From contig JANQRQ010000205.1 of assembly GCA_028284485.1 (NCBI GenBank), positions 1 through 33,645 of the forward strand: a stretch of DNA of 33,645 nucleotides, read 5' to 3'. Within the stretch, counting starts at the first letter, position 1, and every line of letters begins with the position of its first letter. The notes under the pieces are model-generated. The model searched no databases. It was not told the origin of the DNA and was given only the letters and a program-made list of their open reading frames with translations. The translations under genes were made by a program, and so were the position numbers. The stretch is from Planctomycetaceae bacterium (lineage in GTDB: Bacteria > Planctomycetota > Planctomycetia > Planctomycetales > Planctomycetaceae). This document shows positions 25,104 to 33,645 of this stretch, one piece after another.

Positions 25104-26051
25104 CTACTTTCCTCTCAAATCGCGATAGGCATCTGTTGCCCATCGACGAAAGTCCGCGTCGATTTGTTCGAGCGAGCTTTCGTTCAGGATGTCGCGCAGC
25201 GAATCCGATCCGTCCAGGTCCGTGTCCGCAGAATCGCGAAAGCGACGATAGTAGGGAGCCAGCAATCCTTGTTGCTGAAGGTACAAGCAAAGATACCGCG
25301 AATGCGCGTAGTCGATTGCTTGGTGGTCGTCCCGGATTCCGGCAGGCGACAACAGTGATTCCAAGGATCGAAGATTGTCCCGCTGAATGGCATCGATCAG
25401 AAAATAGATTCTCCAATTCGATAGGCCAAGGATACGCAAACGGTCATCGGAGAATTCGCTTTCTTCGTGAAGCGATGCAAGCCCCTCATCGAACCATTCC
25501 GGCATATTGGGGAAATCAAACTGGGCCAAGGCATGGGTCAATTCATGAGCCAGTGTTCCGTTGCCGGTCGCAATGTTCAAAACGATGCGCCGTTTGGCCT
25601 TTTGGTAGTAACCGTAATAATCGGCGCGTTGGCGCCCATCGAGTCGTTCTGCGTGTTTTTGATAACTATCGTCATCGGTAAACATGAGAATCGTGATGGG
25701 GATATCCGGCTGGTGATCGAAATACGTCGCGGAAAGTGCCAATGCTGTCGGTCCGATCGTCTCACGCAGGTGGGTTTGGATTTCACTTTGGGAGATATTG
25801 CCCCCTAATACGTACGGAGGGTGGATGAGGACGTTGCAGTCTGCCGACAGAAGGGGTAGCAATTCTGCTGCAGTTTTTTCGCAAGCCATCGTCAGCTTCG
25901 ACTTGGTGTCGGCTATTCCGTACGATGTTGTGATTTCGGGCCGGGAGTGATTCGGTCCCGCGTCGTTCGCTTGACTGTATGTCATCCAGTAACAGGCGGT
26001 GACGACGGCAAATGGGCCCAGAACCAAAATGCTTAGCCGGGGGTAACTCAA
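25104..26051 (-). CDS. Secreted HExxH zinc peptidase-like protein (DUF1570/peptidase MA-like)
   Basis: This 315-residue protein starts with a hydrophobic signal segment (LSILVLGPFAVVTACYWM). The metallopeptidase signature is HELTH at 169-173, preceded by GNGT and followed by PEWFDEGLASLHE, where Glu189 is the expected third ligand of a gluzincin. The order RIVLNIATG-HExxH-WFxEGLA is typical of the peptidase MA/DUF1570-like proteins common in planctomycetes. The upstream part contains a YxxxYHG-like strand set (YGYYQKAKRRIVLNIA). The substrate is unknown and it is presumably periplasmic. It converges with the ExeA-like gene over a 23-bp gap and is divergent from glgB, with about 200 bp between starts. 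Confidence 0.8.
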   Translation of the reverse strand: MSYPRLSILVLGPFAVVTACYWMTYSQANDAGPNHSRPEITTSYGIADTKSKLTMACEKTAAELLPLLSADCNVLIHPPYVLGGNISQSEIQTHLRETIGPTALALSATYFDHQPDIPITILMFTDDDSYQKHAERLDGRQRADYYGYYQKAKRRIVLNIATGNGTLAHELTHALAQFDFPNMPEWFDEGLASLHEESEFSDDRLRILGLSNWRIYFLIDAIQRDNLRSLESLLSPAGIRDDHQAIDYAHSRYLCLYLQQQGLLAPYYRRFRDSADTDLDGSDSLRDILNESSLEQIDADFRRWATDAYRDLRGK

Positions 26052-26268
26052 CCTTCGACCTTTTTGAAATAATCGGTGAAAATGACGAATTCGGCGATGA
26101 GGGCAGACTTTTCCTCAACCGTTCGATGTTCATTCTACGATCGAAAATGAAACCGGTCAGTGGAATCGGGTCGTCTTTATCATCATTCGACAATGTTGTC
26201 AGCAGTGGAATCAATTGATACGATCCAACCTCTATAAACGATAGAACCTGCTGTTTTTGACAAGAATC

Positions 26269-28236
26269 ATGGATGATATGTCACGCTCACGGACTCGAAG
26301 GCTTCGCCACTCCGTACCCTGGCGAAGAGGTCAGCGTCGGTTTCACGCACGTCGGCCGCTCTTTCCCGAGCCAGAAAACCAGCCGGAGACCCAGGAACAC
26401 CCTTACGCTATGTATCACCATCTCGGTGCCCATCTCGACGAGGTCGATGGTATTCAAGGCACCCGATTTGCCGTTTGGGCACCGAACGCACGTGAGGTGT
26501 CTGTCTTGTGCGATCGCAATCACTGGACTCACGGGCGGAATTGGCTCAATTCCAGCGACAACGGAGTCTGGTGGGGGTTCGTCGAAGGCCTTTCGTCAGG
26601 CGATGCTTATAAATTTGGGATTCGAACCCAAGATGATACGATCGCCGAAAAGTCCGATCCGTTTGCCTTTTCGACCGAGTTACGCCCAAAAACGGCATCG
26701 ATCGTTTACGACCTGGGGGGATTTCCCTGGCAGGACAACGATTGGTTGCAACAAAGGCAGTCGACCGACTGGTTCCACCGCCCAATTGCGATTTATGAAG
26801 TCCAGCTCGGTTCTTGGAAGAAACCGGATGACGGCCGAGAATTCTTCAATTACCGCGAATTGGCCCACATGCTTGTCGACTATGCCCACGAGATTGGGTA
26901 CACGCACCTGCAGTTGATGCCGATTTCCGAGTATCCATTCGACGGGTCATGGGGTTATCAGGCGACCGGGTATTTCAGCCCCACGAGTCGATTTGGGACG
27001 CCTCACGACTTTATGTATTTTGTCGATTATTGCCATAAGTCCGGCATCGGCGTGTTGATCGATTGGGTCCCGGGGCATTTCCCGACCGATGGGCATTCTC
27101 TTGGTCGATTCGACGGGACATGCTGCTACGAACATGAAGATCCCAGGCTCGGCCAACACCCCGATTGGGGCACGTTGATCTTCAACTACGGCCGTGATGA
27201 AGTCCGCGACTTCCTGCTGTCGAACGCGCGATTTTGGCTGGATGTTTATCATGTCGACGGGCTCCGCGTTGATGCGGTGGCGTCGATGCTGTACCTCGAC
27301 TACTCGCGCGAAGAGGGTGAGTGGCTCCCCAACGTTTACGGCGGTCGCGAAAACCTCGAAGCGATCCAGTTCCTTAAAGATATGAACACCATGGTCCATG
27401 GTGAGTTTCCCGGCATTCTCACTATTGCCGAGGAATCGACTTCGTGGGGAGGCGTCTCGCGTCCCGTGTACGACGGTGGTTTGGGATTCAGTATGAAGTG
27501 GGATATGGGGTGGATGAACGACACGCTTGCCTATATCGGGCGTGATCCGGTGCATCGATCCCATCATCACAACGAGTTATCGTTCCGCATGGTGTATGCC
27601 TTTACCGAGAACTTTGTGCTTCCGCTTTCACACGACGAAGTCGTTCATGGGAAGCATTCATTGCTCTCGCAAATGCCAGGCGACAACTGGCAACAATTTG
27701 CCAACCTTCGGTTGCTGTATGGTTATCAGTACACCATGCCCGGAAAAAAGCTGCTGTTTATGGGCGGCGAGTTTGGCCAATGGCACGAATGGAACCACAA
27801 CGAAGAGTTGGACTGGGCGCTCTACGGGCATCAGTTTCACGATGGGATTCGCCGATACATCGGCGATTTGAATCGCGTTTATCGCGATCACCCTGCCCTC
27901 TTCGAGCGGGATTTCGAATCCGATGGATTCTCCTGGGTCCATTGTGACGACTGGCAAAGCAGCACCTATGCCTTCATTCGATACGCCGAGAATCGCGAAG
28001 ATTTTCTGGTCGTGGTTTGTAATTTCACTCCCGTTCCTCGTGAAGGTTATCGCATCGGAGTGCCACGAGGCGGTCACTACGTCGAACTCGTCAACAGCGA
28101 TGCCGAGATTTACGGCGGGGGTGACATCGGGAATGGCGGCGGATTGCCAGCCGAGGCGATCGCGTCTCATGGCTGCGAAAACAGCCTGAATCTCACCGTG
28201 CCACCACTCGGCCTCCTCGTGATGAAGCCGGCCTGA
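26269..28236 (+). CDS. glgB: 1,4-alpha-glucan branching enzyme
   Basis: GlgB forms alpha-1,6 branches in glycogen by cutting and transferring alpha-1,4 chains (GH13). A CBM48 domain is visible ([35 protein letters not shown]). The barrel motifs are [34 protein letters not shown], and [20 protein letters not shown]. The catalytic triad is intact in GLRVDAV (nucleophile Asp), ILTIAEES (acid/base Glu) and [14 protein letters not shown] (Asp). The extra N-terminal domain (N1) of longer GlgB proteins is absent. The first 40 residues are Arg-rich and poorly conserved, so the start is uncertain: ATG at 26269 or 26278, or TTG at 26257. No ribosome site is obvious. Other glg genes are not in the window, so glycogen genes are dispersed in this genome. 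Confidence 0.93.
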   Translation: MDDMSRSRTRRLRHSVPWRRGQRRFHARRPLFPEPENQPETQEHPYAMYHHLGAHLDEVDGIQGTRFAVWAPNAREVSVLCDRNHWTHGRNWLNSSDNGVWWGFVEGLSSGDAYKFGIRTQDDTIAEKSDPFAFSTELRPKTASIVYDLGGFPWQDNDWLQQRQSTDWFHRPIAIYEVQLGSWKKPDDGREFFNYRELAHMLVDYAHEIGYTHLQLMPISEYPFDGSWGYQATGYFSPTSRFGTPHDFMYFVDYCHKSGIGVLIDWVPGHFPTDGHSLGRFDGTCCYEHEDPRLGQHPDWGTLIFNYGRDEVRDFLLSNARFWLDVYHVDGLRVDAVASMLYLDYSREEGEWLPNVYGGRENLEAIQFLKDMNTMVHGEFPGILTIAEESTSWGGVSRPVYDGGLGFSMKWDMGWMNDTLAYIGRDPVHRSHHHNELSFRMVYAFTENFVLPLSHDEVVHGKHSLLSQMPGDNWQQFANLRLLYGYQYTMPGKKLLFMGGEFGQWHEWNHNEELDWALYGHQFHDGIRRYIGDLNRVYRDHPALFERDFESDGFSWVHCDDWQSSTYAFIRYAENREDFLVVVCNFTPVPREGYRIGVPRGGHYVELVNSDAEIYGGGDIGNGGGLPAEAIASHGCENSLNLTVPPLGLLVMKPA

Positions 28237-28264
28237 AGACCACGCTTCCGAAATTTATCTTAAT

Positions 28265-28290
28265 CCGCCGGTGCACAGTAAATCCGGCGG
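28265..28290. terminator. Hairpin downstream of glgB
   Basis: CCGCCGG and CCGGCGG form a 7-bp GC-rich stem with a 12-base loop, starting 29 bases after the glgB stop. There is no T-tract, so it would be a weak or factor-dependent terminator, or an mRNA-stabilising end. The hairpin is seen in the sequence; the role is inferred. Confidence 0.35.
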
Positions 28291-28354
28291 CCGGGTCCGC
28301 CGAATCACGCGACGAGGTTGATCGCCCGCCAGATTCGAGCAAAGTTGCGAATCG

Positions 28355-28460
28355 TTAGAGCGTTTTTCGAAAACATGTCACCCTCTTGCCTCGCGGTGAC
28401 TCGGTATTTGCCGTGTCAAATTCGAACTTTGCGGGCATAGGAAAGAGCAAACTGCTCTAG
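28355..28460 (-). repeat. Dispersed intergenic repeat, family 2, copy with inverted ends
   Basis: The element is about 105 bp. One end reads (minus strand) TAGAGCAGTTTGCTC and the other (plus strand) TTAGAGCGTTTTTCG. They form imperfect inverted ends GAGC-GTTT flanked by TA on both sides, as expected for a MITE with a TA target duplication. Internally GTCACC and GGTGAC form a 6-bp stem (28377-28399). The first end can also fold as AGAGCA-GTT-TGCTCT. A degenerate relative lies at 1741-1840. The terminal CTAG contains the stop codon of the glcE-like gene. Confidence 0.7.
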
Positions 28461-29707
28461 TGTTGCCCGGTGATTTCCGATGGCATGTTGCCATCGAAAA
28501 AACGCCCCGGGTTCAACAGGCCATGCGGGTCGAGGTTGGCTTTGATTTTCTTCATGAGGGGCCAGGCATCTGTCGGTTCGCCGAACAATTCCAGGCTGGA
28601 TTTCCAGTCGTCGGGGCACGACAACACCGTCAGATTGCCCGACGCCTGCACAGCCGTTTCACGAAGCTTACTAAGGATCGACATCACTTCGTCCGCGCTT
28701 GGTAATTCGTGGCGGAAATGACCGAGAACGATGCCGTTGCCGGCGTGCGACTGAATTGAAAACCCGGATGCGCAGGCCTCGTTAATAAACGGAATTGTCT
28801 TCGACGGAAGCAAGTTGGCCCTAAAGACAAGTGGCGACTCGACATTGGTGACATAATTTGTCATCGACTGCCACAACGAGTCGGCCCGATCGTTGCGGCA
28901 GGTCACGACCTCTTTGACACTGTTTCTCGCCAACTCTCCTTCGAGGGTTGAAACTTGCCAATCGACCTCCCGGGCGATTCCTTCGACACCGACACACAGC
29001 ACTGGTCGGTCTGCCGGGAGATCGATGGGCATCGCGCTATTCACATCACCGGCGGCGACCGAGTCGAAAATATCCAATGCTACCGGTCTCGCTTGTGACA
29101 ACGTGAGGCGATCCAGCGCATGATCCAACGCTTCGTACGATTCAAACGATGACCAAAGAACGGCCGTTGATTCAGGGATGGGGCGTAGCTTTAATGTCGC
29201 CTCAGTGATGACTCCTAATGTTCCCAGCGACCCGACAAGCAACTTGCACAAGTCGTAACCTGCGACATTTTTGACGACTCTGCCACCGGCGTGAAAGAAA
29301 CGCCCCGATGCATCGACCGCTGTCACTCCGATGAGGTAGTCGCGCATCGACCCGCAGCCGAAGCGACGAGACCCAGACCAATTGGTGGCAATCACTCCAC
29401 CGAGCGTGCTTTGGTCGGCGTGCGGGATATCGATTGGCAACCGTTGATTCTCGGACGCAAGCAGATTGCCCAGTTCGCACATGCGGATGCCGGCTTCGAC
29501 CGTGACCGTCATGTCGCGGGCCGGATAATCAATTGTTTGGTTGATCTCGGTCAGGGAAACCGTCTTTCCAGGCGCGGTGCGAGGATAACCGTACTGCCAG
29601 GCCGTCCCGCCGCCCAAGGGATAGATCGGCTGGCGTTCTGCCGCTGCGTTTTCCTTAAGCAACCGACTGAGATCGTCTTGAGTCTCGGAGTATGTTACGT
29701 CTTCCAT
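28457..29707 (-). CDS. glcE: Glycolate oxidase FAD-binding subunit GlcE-like
   Basis: This 416-residue protein is an FAD-binding PCMH-type subunit. The flavin-binding features are PLGGGTAWQYG at 30-40, a segment with HADQSTLGGVIATNWSG, and GRVVKNVAGYDLCKLLVGS with GTLGVITEATLKLRP. GlcE works with GlcD and the iron-sulfur GlcF in oxidation of glycolate (or D-lactate) to glyoxylate, passing electrons to the quinone pool. The length fits GlcE. It lies 35 bases downstream of glcD in the same operon and is the last gene. Its TAG stop is provided by the terminal CTAG of repeat family 2. No GlcF gene follows. The exact hydroxy acid is unknown. Confidence 0.85.
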   Translation of the reverse strand: MEDVTYSETQDDLSRLLKENAAAERQPIYPLGGGTAWQYGYPRTAPGKTVSLTEINQTIDYPARDMTVTVEAGIRMCELGNLLASENQRLPIDIPHADQSTLGGVIATNWSGSRRFGCGSMRDYLIGVTAVDASGRFFHAGGRVVKNVAGYDLCKLLVGSLGTLGVITEATLKLRPIPESTAVLWSSFESYEALDHALDRLTLSQARPVALDIFDSVAAGDVNSAMPIDLPADRPVLCVGVEGIAREVDWQVSTLEGELARNSVKEVVTCRNDRADSLWQSMTNYVTNVESPLVFRANLLPSKTIPFINEACASGFSIQSHAGNGIVLGHFRHELPSADEVMSILSKLRETAVQASGNLTVLSCPDDWKSSLELFGEPTDAWPLMKKIKANLDPHGLLNPGRFFDGNMPSEITGQH

Positions 29708-29742
29708 GGGCAGTCATTCGACGTGGTCAAAATTGTCGGCGA

Positions 29743-31215
29743 CTAAAGTGCCGCCCTGCGACCGGGGTGAGTTCGTTCGATCTGTTCGGTACCGCAGGCA
29801 CCGGCCGTTGGCAGCATCTTGCTGGGGCTACAGAGCCGCTCGGGATTAAAGGCATCGCGAACTTTGGACATAACTTCCAAATCGTCTTCGGTAAAGAGTT
29901 TGTTCATGAAGTCGATTTTCTCGACACCGATCCCGTGCTCGCCGGTGACACTGCCGCCTAACTCCAAACACTTCGAAAGGATTTCATCGCTGGCTGCGAG
30001 AACACGCCCGATCTGCTCGGTATCCCGTTCGTCGAACAACATGATCGGGTGAATATTGCCATCGCCGGCATGAAAAACGTTCACAATGCGCAAGTCGTGT
30101 CGAGTTCCACAATCGGCGATAAAGTCCAAAATCTCCGGAAGCTGTGTTCTCGGCACGACGCCGTCTTGCGTGCAATAACTGGGACTCAATCGCCCGATGG
30201 CACCAAACGCTTGTTTACGGCATTTCCAAAGCAATTGCCGTTCCTCAGGGGAATTGGCCCGGCGAACTTCGCGGGCTCCGGATTCGTTGCACAATTCCAC
30301 AATCTCTTCGGCTTCTTCGTCGACTGCCGACTCTAATCCGTCGACCTCGATTAACAGCACGGCACCGGCATCTAGCGGGAATCCGAATTGAAAGGCGGCT
30401 TCCAATGCTTCGATAATTCCCTGATCCATTAGCTCCAAAGCAGCCGGCACGATGCCGGCACCGATGATTTTGCTAATCGAATGTGTCGCATCACCGACCG
30501 TCTCGAAGACTCCCAGCAACGTGCGATAAGCCGCCGGATCGCGTGTAATGCGAACAAAAACCTTAGTGCAAATACCGAACGTTCCTTCGCTGCCGACAAA
30601 CAAACCGGGCAGATCGTAACCAGGGTTGTCCTCTGTCGGGCCGCCAAACTGGACAATGGAGCCGTCCGGCATGACCGCTTCGAGGCCCAGAACATGGTTG
30701 ACCGTCACTCCGTATTTGAGCGTATGCGGCCCACCGGAATTTGTAGCCACATTTCCACCGATCGTACAAGCACCTTGGCTCGATGGGTCGGGAGCATAAT
30801 GATAGCCACTTCCCTTGAGGTGTTGGGTCAAATGAGCGTTCACCAGCCCCGGTTCAACGATCGCGTAGCGGTCGCGGATATTCACATCCAAGATGCGACG
30901 CATCCGTGTCAATGCAATCATGACGCCGCCACCGACAGGGAGACAACCGCCGGCCAAGCTGGTTCCGGCTCCCCGTGGAACAAACGGCACGTCAAACTCG
31001 TTACAAATGTTGACGATTTCGACGATCTGGTCAGCCGACGTGGGAAACAAGACGACGTCGGGGGCTTTTTTCTCGACGACGTATCCATCGCATTCGTAAA
31101 CGACCAGTTCTTCCGGCTCGTAGAGCAGCCCGTCTTCGCCTAAGAGATCGCGGAATCGGTCAATCAATTCCTGCGATACGGCACCGGTGGGTCGTGATGT
31201 GTGCTGACTCGTCAT
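29743..31215 (-). CDS. glcD: Glycolate oxidase/D-lactate dehydrogenase-type FAD subunit GlcD
   Basis: This 490-residue FAD-dependent 2-hydroxyacid dehydrogenase belongs to the GlcD family. The PCMH FAD domain shows PRGAGTSLAGG at 80-90, then a PDPSSQGACTIGGNVA segment and TNSGGPHTLKYGV. The FAD-oxidase C-terminal domain has VFHAGDGNIHPIMLFD (the conserved His region) and TGEHGIGVEKIDFM. It probably oxidises glycolate or D-lactate. The open frame extends upstream to 31383, but the ATG at 31215 fits: it follows the flavin-reductase stop by 13 bases and gives the usual family length. The extended part overlaps that gene and is Arg/Ser-rich. No iron-sulfur subunit is seen beside it. Confidence 0.9.
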   Translation of the reverse strand: MTSQHTSRPTGAVSQELIDRFRDLLGEDGLLYEPEELVVYECDGYVVEKKAPDVVLFPTSADQIVEIVNICNEFDVPFVPRGAGTSLAGGCLPVGGGVMIALTRMRRILDVNIRDRYAIVEPGLVNAHLTQHLKGSGYHYAPDPSSQGACTIGGNVATNSGGPHTLKYGVTVNHVLGLEAVMPDGSIVQFGGPTEDNPGYDLPGLFVGSEGTFGICTKVFVRITRDPAAYRTLLGVFETVGDATHSISKIIGAGIVPAALELMDQGIIEALEAAFQFGFPLDAGAVLLIEVDGLESAVDEEAEEIVELCNESGAREVRRANSPEERQLLWKCRKQAFGAIGRLSPSYCTQDGVVPRTQLPEILDFIADCGTRHDLRIVNVFHAGDGNIHPIMLFDERDTEQIGRVLAASDEILSKCLELGGSVTGEHGIGVEKIDFMNKLFTEDDLEVMSKVRDAFNPERLCSPSKMLPTAGACGTEQIERTHPGRRAAL

Positions 31216-31228
31216 TAATGATTCACTG

Positions 31229-31723
31229 TCAGTAATTGAATCCGTTACGGCGGATGTGGACCATGGGCTTCGAGTCTTCAAGCGACTCGCCCGCTTGCGC
31301 TCCTTGGATTTCAATGGCATACACGAAGTGGTCACCCGTTTCCAGCATTCCGGAAATCTGTCCTTCGAGATATCCCAAGGCATCGTTTAAAACGGGAAGT
31401 CCATTCGACGCGATGTTCGTCTCTAATCCATCGAACGCTGGTTGATCGGGTTCGAATCCCCGTCCAAAGTGCCCTAAAAGGGACTTTTGATCCTCACCCA
31501 CGAGATTCAACACGACCTGCGGCGATTCGTTCAGCCAGTCGTTGACATACCGCTTCTTGTTGACTGCGACCGTTACCATCGGTGGCTCAAATGATGCCTG
31601 CTGAACCCAACTGGCCAGCATTCCGGTAGACTGACCGTCCTGATTACCAACGGTGAGTATGTAAATGCCGCTCGGAGTTCTTCCCAGCACTTGGCCGATT
31701 GCTTCTCGTACGTCGTCTTTCAT
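31229..31723 (-). CDS. Flavin reductase domain protein (FMN-binding split barrel)
   Basis: This 164-residue protein has the flavin-reductase-like split-barrel pattern: LGRTPSGIYILTVG, then STGMLASWVQQASFEPPMVTVAVNK-like segments, where the SWV-QASFEPP block is the FMN-binding signature. The C-terminal GDHFVYAIEIQGA with PMVHIRRNGFNY completes the barrel. Such proteins reduce or bind FMN/FAD; related ones serve rubredoxin or diflavin electron-transfer partners. It starts with an ATGA overlap with the MTH1187-like gene and ends 13 bases before glcD, so it belongs to the same operon. Its role could be electron transfer or flavin supply for GlcD/GlcE, but this is inference. Confidence 0.85.
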   Translation of the reverse strand: MKDDVREAIGQVLGRTPSGIYILTVGNQDGQSTGMLASWVQQASFEPPMVTVAVNKKRYVNDWLNESPQVVLNLVGEDQKSLLGHFGRGFEPDQPAFDGLETNIASNGLPVLNDALGYLEGQISGMLETGDHFVYAIEIQGAQAGESLEDSKPMVHIRRNGFNY

Positions 31724-32040
31724 GGATTCTCCGTGCTACGCAGCGACCGGCCCAGTTTTTCTTCCACACTGCGGACTTTCGAGACGAGGCGGCCGGCTGC
31801 CCCTTTACGGGCGTCGACTTTTACGGTGCAGCTGATTCGATCGCAATCGACAGACATGGCCTCGTAACACTGTTTGACGACGCCAAAGACTTCGTCCCAT
31901 TCGCCTTCGATGACGGTCCCCATGGCATGGAGACGGTAATCGAGTCCACTGCGTTCGACAATTTCCAACGAGCGCGAGACATACTGACTCACGCTTTCTC
32001 CGGCTCCCATCGGAGACATACTGAATTCCAGCAGAACCAC
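31720..32040 (-). CDS. MTH1187/YqgV-type thiamine-binding-like protein (DUF77)
   Basis: This 106-residue protein belongs to the MTH1187 family. It has the ferredoxin-like fold pattern: VLLEFSMSPMGAGESVSQYVSRSLEIVERSG, then YRLHAMGTVIEGEWDEVFGVVKQCYEA and a Cys/Lys-rich final strand. The GTVIEGEWDEVF block is diagnostic. Structural members of the family bind thiamine-like ligands, and a cellular role is not established. It is the first gene of the operon with flavin reductase, glcD and glcE, and overlaps the flavin reductase start by four bases (ATGA), which suggests coupling. Repeat copy B begins 41 bases upstream of its start, so the promoter must lie within the repeat or beyond it. Confidence 0.85.
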   Translation of the reverse strand: MVLLEFSMSPMGAGESVSQYVSRSLEIVERSGLDYRLHAMGTVIEGEWDEVFGVVKQCYEAMSVDCDRISCTVKVDARKGAAGRLVSKVRSVEEKLGRSLRSTENP

Positions 32041-32080
32041 AGTTCCCTCTCACCTTTCCATGCGATCGAACTTCGCCATT

Positions 32081-32182
32081 CTCGAGCGGTTACTTTTTCT
32101 TGGGGGCGTTTCTGGCTCGTGGGAGCCAGCTACCATAGAACCAAACACGGTTTTCGCGGTCACAAGTCAGCGTAATACGCTG
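32081..32182 (+). repeat. Dispersed intergenic repeat, family 1, copy B
   Basis: This 102-bp element begins CTCGAGCGGTTAC, with one change in the CTAG end. It contains a perfect TGGCTC-GTGG-GAGCCA hairpin (about 32112-32129) and CAGCGT-AAT-ACGCTG at 32168-32182, identical to copy A. The middle inverted repeat is decayed. It lies in the same orientation relative to its neighbour as copy A, with the CTAG-like end facing the start of a minus-strand gene. Confidence 0.85.
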
Positions 32183-32337
32183 TAGAGAGATCGGCAAGAC
32201 ATATCGACTTCGAGAGTGGAACAACCTGACAAAGCGTCTCGTCGACGATGCCCAAGCGTCAAGGTTCTGTTCGCGATGGCGATTTGCAACGAGAGCGCCG
32301 TCGATCCGACACCTTTAAACCGGACTGCGGCATTGGC

Positions 32338-33645
32338 CTAGCGCGGCGAGATCCCTGTTCGGCGAGTAACGCCACGGTATGCACGGTCAGTCGGTGAGAT
32401 CCCCAGCCGGTTGAGAGTACTTTGCAAGATGCTGGCCCCCGTTGGAGCGGCAATCACCCCTCCGTAGTGATTGGGGCCCTTCGCAGGCTCATCGGCGATT
32501 ACCAAAACGAGCGCAGCGGGATTTTCAGCCGGTGCTCCACAAACGAAGGAACTCACGTGTAGCTGATTGGAAATGCGGCCTGTCGCCGGGTCCATCTTTT
32601 GAGCCGTGCCGGTCTTTCCGAAAACCGTATGCCCTTCAATTCGTCCCCTTGTTCCCGTTCCTTGGCGAACGACTTCTCGCATGGGGACTTCAACGAGCCA
32701 GCGCGCGACTTCGGCCGAGACGGTGGGCGTAACAACCGATGTCTCGACTGGTCGCTCTGGGTTAACGGGCGATGGTGCAAAGGATTCTGTTTCGAGCACG
32801 ATCGTCGGCGCGGTCAAAAGTCCATGGTTGCAAAGCGCGGCATGCGCAGAAACCAGTTGAATGGGAGTTACGGCGAGTTCTTGTCCCATGGGAATGGAAC
32901 CGGTCGAATACGCATCCCATTTCTCGATTGGGCGGACTATGCCGGCCAACTCCCCAGGAAGTTCGATACCTGTCGGTGATCCGAAGCCAAACAGCAAAGT
33001 CGATTCGTAGAGCTTCGAATTCGTCATTCGCTCGCCGATCTTCGCCATGCCGATGTTACTTGATTTGACGAGCACGCCGGTCACATCGAGCATTCCATAC
33101 GGGTGGTGGTCATGCAGCAATCGCCGACCCATCTGGTATTCGCCCTGTTCGCAGTCGAATATCTCGTTCTTCGAGATGATGTTCTGCTCGAGTCCCAACG
33201 CGACGATGAAGGGCTTAAACGTTGACCCCGGTTCGATGATGGAACTGATGGCGTTATTCTTCCAGGCGGCTGCAGGAACGTTGATGGGCGCATTGGGGTC
33301 AAAGGTCGGCCGGGAGACCATGGCGAGCACTTCTCCCGATTTTGGATCCATCACGACGGCCGCTGCGCGGCGAACGCCGTACTCGGCGACCATTTGGTCG
33401 ACGGCCTGCTCCGCGAAAAGTTGAATAACGGCATCGAGTGTCAGCTGAACGCGACGACCGTCAATCGGGGCCTTTTCAGAGGGTGTCTGAACATCGATCA
33501 CGCGGCCCCGCGAGTCTCGAATCAACCGGCGATGTCCCGGTCGCCCGGAGATTTTGTGCTGGTACGATTGTTCGATTCCGCCACGTCCACGCCCGTCAAC
33601 ATCGCGAATTCCCAGGACATGCGCTGCCAGCGGCCCGTTCGGGTA
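32338..33645 (-). CDS. ftsI: Class B penicillin-binding protein (FtsI-like), C-terminal part
   Basis: The frame stays open from the window edge (33645) to a TAG at 32338, so the N-terminus is missing; 435 residues are seen. It starts with YPNGPLAAHVLGIRD and GGIEQSYQ, the class-B dimerisation-domain hallmark. The transpeptidase triad is complete: SxxK as STFK (33225-33214), SxN as SSN (33063-33055), and KTGT (32616-32605) in HTVFGKTGTAQK. It crosslinks peptidoglycan, and FtsI and PBP2/SpoVD relatives cannot be firmly separated; the absence of PASTA domains after the transpeptidase domain favours FtsI. The symbol is therefore provisional. About 160 bp after the stop lies repeat copy B. In a planctomycete this indicates a retained crosslinking enzyme. 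Confidence 0.85.
   Translation of the reverse strand, partial: YPNGPLAAHVLGIRDVDGRGRGGIEQSYQHKISGRPGHRRLIRDSRGRVIDVQTPSEKAPIDGRRVQLTLDAVIQLFAEQAVDQMVAEYGVRRAAAVVMDPKSGEVLAMVSRPTFDPNAPINVPAAAWKNNAISSIIEPGSTFKPFIVALGLEQNIISKNEIFDCEQGEYQMGRRLLHDHHPYGMLDVTGVLVKSSNIGMAKIGERMTNSKLYESTLLFGFGSPTGIELPGELAGIVRPIEKWDAYSTGSIPMGQELAVTPIQLVSAHAALCNHGLLTAPTIVLETESFAPSPVNPERPVETSVVTPTVSAEVARWLVEVPMREVVRQGTGTRGRIEGHTVFGKTGTAQKMDPATGRISNQLHVSSFVCGAPAENPAALVLVIADEPAKGPNHYGGVIAAPTGASILQSTLNRLGISPTDRAYRGVTRRTGISPR

Noticed and set aside
24983..25681. 232-codon open frame on the plus strand
   Set aside because: It overlaps the end of the ExeA-like gene in another frame and the HExxH peptidase gene antisense. It is Arg/Ser/Pro-rich like other shadow frames.
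28355..28460. Repeat end as an intrinsic terminator of the glcE operon
   Set aside because: AGAGCA-GTT-TGCTCT followed by TTCC is a short stem without a real T-tract. Family-1 copies A and B share a similar terminal motif but lie upstream of genes, so termination cannot be the common role, though a local effect remains possible.
1..33645. CRISPR array, tRNA or rRNA genes
   Set aside because: No regularly spaced direct repeats, cloverleaf-like segments with TTCGAATC-type arms in context, or rRNA signatures were found on reading.

Overview
The window reads as a chromosomal segment of a planctomycete (Planctomycetales-like). This is inferred from the gene set rather than from a marker gene: a secreted CehA/McbA-type metallohydrolase, a short PheT encoded away from pheS, an orphan ExeA-like ATPase with a long acidic tail, a solitary LOR/SDH-domain (TIGR00300-type) protein, and many single genes or two- to four-gene operons separated by degenerate intergenic DNA. 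Codon use looks uniform. I saw no rRNA, tRNA, CRISPR array, prophage or complete insertion sequence.

Layout. 1-4.6 kb: the C-terminus of an unrecognised protein, a membrane-anchored double-LysM protein (-), a secreted CehA/McbA-like metallohydrolase (-), and a divergent secreted protein of unknown function (+). 4.7-7.8 kb: a minus-strand operon of Ca2+/Na+ antiporter, LarA-like nickel-pincer isomerase and HisN-like phosphatase. 8.3-14.5 kb: plus-strand genes for the LOR/SDH protein, a CsgG/LpoB-like lipoprotein, a 77-aa protein, a XerC/D recombinase and PheT. 14.6-16.9 kb: a methyltransferase-like protein (-) and a tRNA-dihydrouridine synthase (+). 17.0-22.3 kb: a tight minus-strand operon, phoH - HD-domain c-di-AMP phosphodiesterase (PgpH type) - ybeY - CNNM/CBS/CorC protein, the classic RNA-metabolism/second-messenger block. 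22.9-28.2 kb: the ExeA-like ATPase (+), a secreted HExxH peptidase (-) and glycogen branching enzyme (+). 28.4-32.0 kb: a minus-strand operon of MTH1187-type thiamine-binding protein, flavin reductase, GlcD and GlcE. 32.3 kb to the end: the transpeptidase part of a class B penicillin-binding protein (FtsI-like), cut by the window edge.

The most interesting non-gene signal is a set of dispersed intergenic repeats. Three copies of a 102-103 bp element (7856-7957, 16958-17060, 32081-32182) start with CTAGAGC or a variant, followed by up to three small hairpins. A second, about 100 bp element (1741-1840, 28355-28460) shares that terminal motif. One copy of it has imperfect inverted ends flanked by TA, like a MITE. 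At two sites the terminal CTAG supplies the TAG stop codon of the neighbouring gene. All other genes look like ordinary housekeeping or accessory functions; I found no convincing new multi-gene system.
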